A stretch of DNA of 64,000 nt from positions 1 through 64,000 of IMG/VR virus record IMGVR_UViG_3300045922_000293, one strand, 5' to 3'. The notes beneath the pieces were generated by a model, which was not told where the DNA came from, did not search any database, and saw only the letters and a list, made by a program, of their open reading frames with translations. This DNA is from a virus. Positions 58,294 to 64,000 of this stretch are shown here, piece after piece. A program made the position numbers and the translations under genes. How positions within the stretch are numbered: position 1 is the first letter of the stretch; every line of letters starts with the position of its first letter.

Positions 58294-59238
58294 ATGTTTT
58301 ATCCTATGTATCAAAAGCCTGTGAGCGTGCAGAAGAGCTTATCCGTTATATCTGTAGAGTCTACCGCGTTTGATGTGCTGGCTAGTGAGGGTCGTATTGC
58401 CTCGGAAAGATTAACCTCGCAGATGCTTTATCCTAATATGCCTCTCATCGTGATCTGTGAGGAGAACGGGCAGAAGCATTCTTTACTGGCCATTGCGCTG
58501 AAAGAAGAAGATAAGGAAAAGCGTACAATTACGGTACATAAGGTGTCACATGGCAAAGACGGCGGGAGTGTTAACGGGATCAAACCCCGTAATAAAGAGC
58601 AGAGCTTGTTATTAGCTCTGCTCCAAATGATGCATGTGCGAGTGCTTGTCGTCACAGGTCCGGCGGGTACGGGTAAGAGCTTGTGTATTGCAGCGCATGC
58701 TTTTGAGGTGATCAGTAAGACCAAAGATATGAAGTTGGTCTTGACGAAGCCCTTAGAGATCGTGACGGGGACGCGTTTTTGGGGTACCATGCCCGGAAAT
58801 GCAGATGAGAAGTTTGAGCCTTTTCTTAAATCTTTTTCAGTTCTCTTTGAGTCCATCTCGCCAAGGGGTGCGAGTACCCGTGAATATGTGGATGGATTGT
58901 TAAAGAGCAAGCGCATCGAATTCTATCCCTTAGAAGTGATGCGCGGGGTGTCTCACCGAAATAGTTATGTGTGGTATGATGAAGCGCAAAACATGGATTG
59001 TCATGAAATGCTTACATTAGGATCACGCATTGATGATGTGGGACAGAGCCGTCTTGTTTTATCAGGTGATTTGTATCAACAGGATCGTCATATCGCCCGT
59101 CCTGAAACAGGCTTGCACCACCTTGTGACCTCAAAGCATTTCTTGGAGTCCCCTCACACGGCACACATGGATCTCAATAAGATTGAGCGGGGCGTCGTGT
59201 GTCAGCTATTCCATGATATCTTCAGTGGTCTCGCCTAG
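58294..59238 (+). CDS. phoH: PhoH-like ATPase
   Basis: PhoH core: the helix KPRNKEQSLLLALL (about 98-111), Walker A GPAGTGKS (K128), KPLEIVTG, and the downstream YVWYDEAQNM Walker B and LVLSGDLYQQD motif. At 314 residues it fits phage PhoH proteins. PhoH proteins are NTPases linked to RNA or DNA unwinding and found in many phages; the exact job is uncertain. The first 90 residues hold an extra N-terminal domain. It ends in a terminator, and the sheath gene follows. Confidence 0.85.
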   Translation: MFYPMYQKPVSVQKSLSVISVESTAFDVLASEGRIASERLTSQMLYPNMPLIVICEENGQKHSLLAIALKEEDKEKRTITVHKVSHGKDGGSVNGIKPRNKEQSLLLALLQMMHVRVLVVTGPAGTGKSLCIAAHAFEVISKTKDMKLVLTKPLEIVTGTRFWGTMPGNADEKFEPFLKSFSVLFESISPRGASTREYVDGLLKSKRIEFYPLEVMRGVSHRNSYVWYDEAQNMDCHEMLTLGSRIDDVGQSRLVLSGDLYQQDRHIARPETGLHHLVTSKHFLESPHTAHMDLNKIERGVVCQLFHDIFSGLA

Positions 59239-59270
59239 ACATGATCCGATCTTAGATCGTCTTTCGCGAA

Positions 59271-59285
59271 ATTCCTTTTAATACC
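59271..59285 (+). promoter_or_regulatory. ATTCCTTTTAATACC motif, candidate late promoter
   Basis: It lies about 125 nt before the sheath ATG, in a gap after phoH, upstream of the terminator hairpin at 59297. A weaker form of the motif. Confidence 0.35.
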
Positions 59286-59296
59286 CCACCGTGTTT

Positions 59297-59325
59297 AAAG
59301 CCTTCGTGTAAGAAGGTCTTTTTAT
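59297..59325 (+). terminator. Terminator between phoH and sheath-like gene
   Basis: AAAGCCTTC (59297-59305) pairs with GAAGG-T-CTTT (59312-59321) with one bulge, and T-rich sequence follows. A second hairpin, CTTTGCC/GGCAAAG (59337-59354), lies nearby. Confidence 0.6.
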
Positions 59326-59407
59326 CAAGCCGCTATCTTTGCCATACGGCAAAGAATCCGGATATGATTTTAAAAGTGAATAGATAAAAGCGAAGGACTT
59401 GACGCCC

Positions 59408-62400
59408 ATGAGTATTTTCCCTACCTATGCTCCTCCCGGTGTATACACACAGACGCGCGCACAGCAAGATGCGAGTGGCCCTCCCAATGGCCTCCGTCTC
59501 CCCGTGTTTATCGGTACGGGCAAAGAGACGTTGCGTCGCGTCAACCTAGAGCTGATTAGGGGTTCTTCTGTACAAGCGGATCAGCGCATTAATCGTGAGT
59601 CTGTCGCGGAGCGCGCTATTATAGCACAGACGGGCGAGACCACTTTCGTGCTAGGTGCGTTTGATGGTGTCACGAATCGTATTCAGGTTTTGAATTTTCC
59701 GATTACGAATGGGAGCGGCCAGGGCCTTCCGAGCAATAATGTGGCGGATGTGGTTGTGACGGTGAACGGCATCCCCGTCCGTCCCGCCGGAATGCGCGGC
59801 GCGTTAGGTGTGATCACGCTTCAAATTCCCCCGTTGCCCGGTGATGATGTGCGCGTGACGTACTCGTTCAAGCGCACGGACACCCTCATCACAGATGATC
59901 TCAGTGCTCAGGTCACCACCCAACCCGCTCGATTGTTTGGTGCTTTGCCTGAACCTTATACGATTGTATCAGGCGTCAATGACACCCTGATTTTGATCGT
60001 TGATGGTGTGACACATACCCGCACCTTACCTGCTGTGACGGGTATCACGGCTTCGGATCTTGCGGTACAAATCAATGGCTTGCTTATCCCCGGTTTGACG
60101 GTGTTTGCGGATACTGATAATAGGGGTCAGGGCCGTCTTGTGTTCGAGGCAGCGCAGGGGATCCTTATCGGGGCGGGAACCGCAAACGGGGTGCTAGGAT
60201 TCATCACGGGACAGCGTACAAGGCGCAATCAGGTATTCTTCACGAATCAGGGGCCGATTGTGGATGGTCGTAACGGCGGCATCACGACGACGGACCCAAC
60301 AGATGTGAGCGTGCGCGTGGACAACGTGCCTGTCATTCCCCTTGCGGTGGATGGGACAAACTACTCAGTCACGTTGCCCTTTGCACCAGCGCCGGGGGCT
60401 CGGGTTGAAATCACCTATTTCTTTAATGCTTGGCAAGACACGTTTGACTACCTTCCTGATACGGGAGTCACGAATGTGCTTCAGGTGGGAAACATCCCCG
60501 ACAAGCGCGATTATCGTGAAGAGCTTGATTATGTGGTCCTAAATGATCGCATCCTATGGGGTGCCGCGACGAATATCATGTCGGGTGTGAACACGGGGGG
60601 CACGGATCCTTTCGGATCGGAGCAGATCTCAACGCTTCTGATCGATAACCGTATGTATCTAGAGCGCGCGACAAGATTTGTGGATCGTTCCGTAAGCCCC
60701 GCCCGCGAGTCGAATACGACGTTTATTCTTGAAAATATTCCCACGCTAGGTAATGGGCGGGATACGCCACTGAATCTTGACGTCTTTCATGCGGTCGCCA
60801 ACGATCGTATTCAGGTGCCCTCAAATCGAACGGATTTGATTCAAGTCTTTACAGGCCCCAACTTATCGAGTGCTCTGCTTGAAGGCCCGAGAAGCGTTGT
60901 GCGTGTTACGGCGACAAATCGTAGGGTGACATTAGCGGAGCCAATCCCACCTGATCATTTCATTTGGGTGTCTTATTACTATAATCGTCTGCGTGATGAT
61001 CGTTATACGCTAGAGGTGCAGACGCAGACTTCGGGTCTTATTCCGGGCCAGTACACGGTCACGTCACGACTCCAGGGTCAACGCTTGTATGATGTGCGTT
61101 TTGGTACGACAACTTCTAGCGTGCCGATTGCATGGCCCTCCGGTGTTGAGACGGATCCTGACGGGTTCATTGTAGGAGGTCAGGGGCGTAATGAAACCGT
61201 GACGGTCACATTTACGCAGATTCCTGCCACCCCCGCAATTCTCACGAATACGTCAACGGGGCCTTATGACCTGTATGCGACTTTATCAGATCGGCTTTAT
61301 ATCAATGTATCAGGGACGCCGACTACAACGAATTTGAATCAGCCCGCTCCGGGCACCCTTGTGAGCGGCGCGCATCCTTCTGCAACATTGTTCACCTTTA
61401 CCCCTTCAAATAACGTCTTCTCTTTTGAGCTGGATGGGGTGGTGTTCAATGCGAATATTCCCGCAGGTGTGTACACGGGTCCGCAGATTGTTGAGCGTAT
61501 GAATCGCGCCGCGTTGCCCTTATCTACCGTGACGGCGGGCATTGCACAGCCTTATGATATTATCTCACAGGTGCAAGGCACGAATGCCGCGCCGTTTGAT
61601 ATCTTCTCGCAGATCACGGGGTCACAAGTTGGGCCGTTCAATATCTTCGCAGCGGTGCAAGGTACGAACGCGGGGCCTTTTGATATCTTTGCAGAGATTC
61701 TTGGGACGAATGTGGGGCCTTTTGATACGTTCGCGACGCTGACCACGCCTAGCTCCGAGCCTTTTGATACCACACTCGGCAATCATGTTTTTGATCTTAC
61801 GGTCAACGGTGTCCCTGTAAGCGTCAACCTCACGGTGGGCGCGGCAGAGACGGCGGCTACCCTGATCGCGGATATTACCGCCGAGCTGACGCTTCAAGGC
61901 TTAAATGTCGGGCCTTTGACCTTCCCCACTACAAATGATGTGGAGGTCTTGAATCAGGCGGGTGCAATTGAAATACGCGCAACAGATTCAGTGGTCATCG
62001 GCGCAGGTACGGCGAACACACCTTTTGGTTTTGTAGGCGGCGAGACGAGTAACGCTGTGGTGAATTTTGACGTTGAAATTAACGGCACAGGTGTGAATGC
62101 GATTCTACAGGGAGCGGCGGCTGTGCCAACATCAGCGGTGATTACCGCGTTGAGCGCAGCGGCGACCGCAGCGGCATTCAATGTGGGCCCACTCAATGTA
62201 TTGACAAATGATGTGGTGTTTGAAAACATTGCGGGGGCGGTGCGTATCCGATCAACCAACACCGTCGAGATCGGATTGCAGACGATCACTAACACCCTTC
62301 TCGGCTTTGCAGACGCAGATCTTGACCGAGCGGATAATGCACTTGAGTTCAATATTGATGTAAACGCCGCCCCCATCGCTGTCCCTGTAACATTGCGAGG

Positions 62401-64000
62401 TGGTATCGCGATCCCCACAAGCCGTATCGCGGAAGATGTCAATGATGCGATTGCGTTAGCGGGCCTGACTCAGGGACCATTGACGACACTCACGAATCAA
62501 GCCCATGCTCTTGTGGGCCCGGGGCAAACGCTACGCATTGAAGTGAAAGAGTCGATCACTGTGCTTGCGGAGACTGCAAACGGTGCGCTTGGTCTAGTGC
62601 CCGCTACGATCACCGCCCCGAATGTGTTTGACTTCACTGTCAATACCATTCCTGTCACAGCCTCTTTACTTGGGAATGCGGCGGGCCGTCATGTTCCCGC
62701 TGCAAATATTGCGACAGCACTGAACGCTGCCGCAGCTTTGGCGGGTGTGACCGTGGGCGTGCTTACGGTCCCCGGTAATGATTTTGATGCGGCGGTGTTA
62801 GCGGCTTCTATTCTACAGCTTCAGGCCACGCAGAATATCACGATCGGCGCGGGGACCGCTAACCCCGTATTAGGCTTTACCAATCTCGCTACAGCATCCT
62901 CCCCCAATACGTTTGACCTTGAAGTGAACGGCACCCCCGTCACGGTCTTGTTTAACGGGGGGAGGGGTATTGCTGCGTCACAGATTCAAACCGAGATCGA
63001 GGCTGCTTTGATCAGCTCTTTGATTGTGGTAGGGGACGTGAGTGTGAGTGGTAATGAGGCGGATGTGAGTGTTCAGAACGGGCGTGTCCGTATCAGGGCG
63101 AGGGACTCTGTTGAGGTGCTTGCAGGGAATGCCAACCCTGTGTTAGGATTTGCAGACAACACGGCGGTCACCACCTCAGATCAGCTCACCTTTATCATGA
63201 ATGGTGTCCCCGTCAACGTCACATTAAATCGTCTTGCGAATCAAAGTGCCCTCTCTATTGCTGCCCAGATCAATGCTCAAGCGGTCGTGGCAGGTCTCAA
63301 TGTGGGCCCAATCACGACACCGGGATTTGAGGCGCAGGCGGTGAGCGTCAACGGGCGTCTACAGGTGCAAGCGTATCAGGATCTTGAGGTAGTTGCGGCG
63401 TCAGCGAACGGGATTTTTGGTCTTGTGCCTAGTGTGCTGCCCTCCAATGTGGAATTTGCAAAATATCGATCGGGCCTCAATACGGATCGATTCTTGATCC
63501 GATCCCGTGTACTCCCCACCAATCCCTCACAGGTAAGCCGTATCCGTATCCTGAGCGGAACCGCAAATGCAACGCTTCTGTTTACCCCGTTTGCGGATGC
63601 CACGGGAACAGAGCGCGCGGTCAACAAGCCCGCTACGGTGATTGGTACGAATGTGACTCCTTTGCAAATTCAGAATCTTGCACTTCAAAATCCTGTCTTG
63701 CGTGTACGCTTGCAGGGGTCTGAATTTCAAGTCACGGGCTTTACGCTTGTCACGAACTTAGCGGATGTGGCCAACGTCATCAACACCGTGATCGCAGGGG
63801 CGGGCAGTGTGACAGTGGAGGGTCAGCGTTTGCGTGTGACCAGTGCGGTGGATACCCCCGACAGCCTTGTGGAGATCGTGCCTGCTCCCGCCAATAGTTT
63901 CTTAGGATTTACGGGAACGGAGCGCGGGGTGTTGCGACGAGTCGCCGCATCAGAAGTGGCAGCGGTCCTCAATTGGCAGTCTTTAGACTGGCTCGCGCCC
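59408..64000 (+). CDS. Tail sheath-like protein with multiple repeat domains, truncated at window end
   Basis: At least 1531 residues, open to the last base. The N-terminus MSIFPTYAPPGVYTQT followed by PVFIGTG is typical of contractile tail sheath proteins. The body contains several copies of a domain of roughly 90 residues: a strand F-x-x-x-V-N-G-x-x-V, a helix, then AGTAN-x-x-LGF. Five tandem 14-residue repeats, PFDIFSQITGSQVG type, start at 61550. Canonical sheaths are 400-700 residues, so this is enlarged by insertions or is a sheath-like tail-tube-associated protein. The conserved sheath C-terminus must lie beyond the window. RBS GAAGGA. Sheath polymerises around the tube and contracts on injection. 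Confidence 0.75.
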   Translation, partial: MSIFPTYAPPGVYTQTRAQQDASGPPNGLRLPVFIGTGKETLRRVNLELIRGSSVQADQRINRESVAERAIIAQTGETTFVLGAFDGVTNRIQVLNFPITNGSGQGLPSNNVADVVVTVNGIPVRPAGMRGALGVITLQIPPLPGDDVRVTYSFKRTDTLITDDLSAQVTTQPARLFGALPEPYTIVSGVNDTLILIVDGVTHTRTLPAVTGITASDLAVQINGLLIPGLTVFADTDNRGQGRLVFEAAQGILIGAGTANGVLGFITGQRTRRNQVFFTNQGPIVDGRNGGITTTDPTDVSVRVDNVPVIPLAVDGTNYSVTLPFAPAPGARVEITYFFNAWQDTFDYLPDTGVTNVLQVGNIPDKRDYREELDYVVLNDRILWGAATNIMSGVNTGGTDPFGSEQISTLLIDNRMYLERATRFVDRSVSPARESNTTFILENIPTLGNGRDTPLNLDVFHAVANDRIQVPSNRTDLIQVFTGPNLSSALLEGPRSVVRVTATNRRVTLAEPIPPDHFIWVSYYYNRLRDDRYTLEVQTQTSGLIPGQYTVTSRLQGQRLYDVRFGTTTSSVPIAWPSGVETDPDGFIVGGQGRNETVTVTFTQIPATPAILTNTSTGPYDLYATLSDRLYINVSGTPTTTNLNQPAPGTLVSGAHPSATLFTFTPSNNVFSFELDGVVFNANIPAGVYTGPQIVERMNRAALPLSTVTAGIAQPYDIISQVQGTNAAPFDIFSQITGSQVGPFNIFAAVQGTNAGPFDIFAEILGTNVGPFDTFATLTTPSSEPFDTTLGNHVFDLTVNGVPVSVNLTVGAAETAATLIADITAELTLQGLNVGPLTFPTTNDVEVLNQAGAIEIRATDSVVIGAGTANTPFGFVGGETSNAVVNFDVEINGTGVNAILQGAAAVPTSAVITALSAAATAAAFNVGPLNVLTNDVVFENIAGAVRIRSTNTVEIGLQTITNTLLGFADADLDRADNALEFNIDVNAAPIAVPVTLRGGIAIPTSRIAEDVNDAIALAGLTQGPLTTLTNQAHALVGPGQTLRIEVKESITVLAETANGALGLVPATITAPNVFDFTVNTIPVTASLLGNAAGRHVPAANIATALNAAAALAGVTVGVLTVPGNDFDAAVLAASILQLQATQNITIGAGTANPVLGFTNLATASSPNTFDLEVNGTPVTVLFNGGRGIAASQIQTEIEAALISSLIVVGDVSVSGNEADVSVQNGRVRIRARDSVEVLAGNANPVLGFADNTAVTTSDQLTFIMNGVPVNVTLNRLANQSALSIAAQINAQAVVAGLNVGPITTPGFEAQAVSVNGRLQVQAYQDLEVVAASANGIFGLVPSVLPSNVEFAKYRSGLNTDRFLIRSRVLPTNPSQVSRIRILSGTANATLLFTPFADATGTERAVNKPATVIGTNVTPLQIQNLALQNPVLRVRLQGSEFQVTGFTLVTNLADVANVINTVIAGAGSVTVEGQRLRVTSAVDTPDSLVEIVPAPANSFLGFTGTERGVLRRVAASEVAAVLNWQSLDWLAP
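61550..61771 (+). repeat. Tandem 42-bp in-frame repeats in sheath-like gene
   Basis: Five units start at 61550, 61592, 61634, 61676 and 61718, with a partial sixth at 61760. Each encodes a 14-residue unit of the form P-(F/Y)-D-I-(F/I)-S-Q-x-x-G-(T/S)-N/Q. DNA-level similarity is moderate, so the array is older than the 51-bp array at 38059. Confidence 0.85.

Noticed and set aside
61954-62442. Minus-strand 162-codon frame in the sheath-like gene
   Set aside because: Antisense of the repeat domains, Ser/Thr/Ala/Val-rich; no start signal.

Overview
The window is part of the genome of a large tailed bacteriophage (Caudoviricetes). A tail-sheath-like protein that begins at 59408 points to a contractile-tail myovirus. 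It is gene-dense, almost all on the + strand, with many ATGA-type overlaps and clear Shine-Dalgarno sites (AAGGA, GAGGAGA, AAGGTGA). A terminase, a portal, an HK97-type capsid protein and a candidate prohead protease are present. I see no integrase, tRNA, rRNA, transposase or CRISPR array. The host cannot be named from this sequence.

Region 1 (1-20.6 kb) is the DNA-metabolism and transcription block. In order it holds: the frameshifted end of a DNA methyltransferase; a RecD2-type helicase; a likely SSB; a RuvC-type resolvase; a RecA-type recombinase; a methyltransferase-SNF2 helicase fusion; an SbcC/Rad50 ATPase split into two separate genes, with an SbcD nuclease, a Cas4/RecB-like Fe-S nuclease, a small coiled-coil protein and a DnaN-like clamp between the halves; a TOPRIM primase; a degenerate metallopeptidase; a DnaX-type clamp loader; and a NusG-like factor. 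Together these supply recombination, end processing and a bacterial-type processivity system. No DNA polymerase lies in the window.

Region 2 (20.6-26.6 kb) is a transition. It has a protein with two sigma-region-4-like HTH segments, several small unknown genes and a 972-residue unknown with two cysteine clusters. From here on, short AT-rich CTTTT(T/A)A motifs recur 35-125 nt upstream of genes and may be late promoters.

Region 3 (26.6-41.3 kb) is the head module: candidate small terminase, large terminase, portal, a 628-residue unknown, two charge-block repeat proteins, a prohead protease, a candidate decoration protein and the major capsid protein. It is interrupted by a minus-strand cassette, a Dps/ferritin-like gene plus a frameshifted partner, bounded by three strong hairpins.

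Region 4 (41.3-64 kb) is the neck and tail module. Its most striking feature is a split intein (45750-47188). The gene for the C-terminal half (C-intein plus C-extein) lies directly upstream of the gene for the N-terminal half (N-extein plus a 34-residue N-intein). Trans-splicing would rebuild one structural protein of about 297 residues from two genes in reversed order. Then come a second, structural-cluster SNF2-type helicase, zinc-binding virion proteins, an actin-like ATPase with an N-terminal AT-hook, PhoH, and a sheath-like protein of at least 1531 residues with short and long repeats that runs off the window end.
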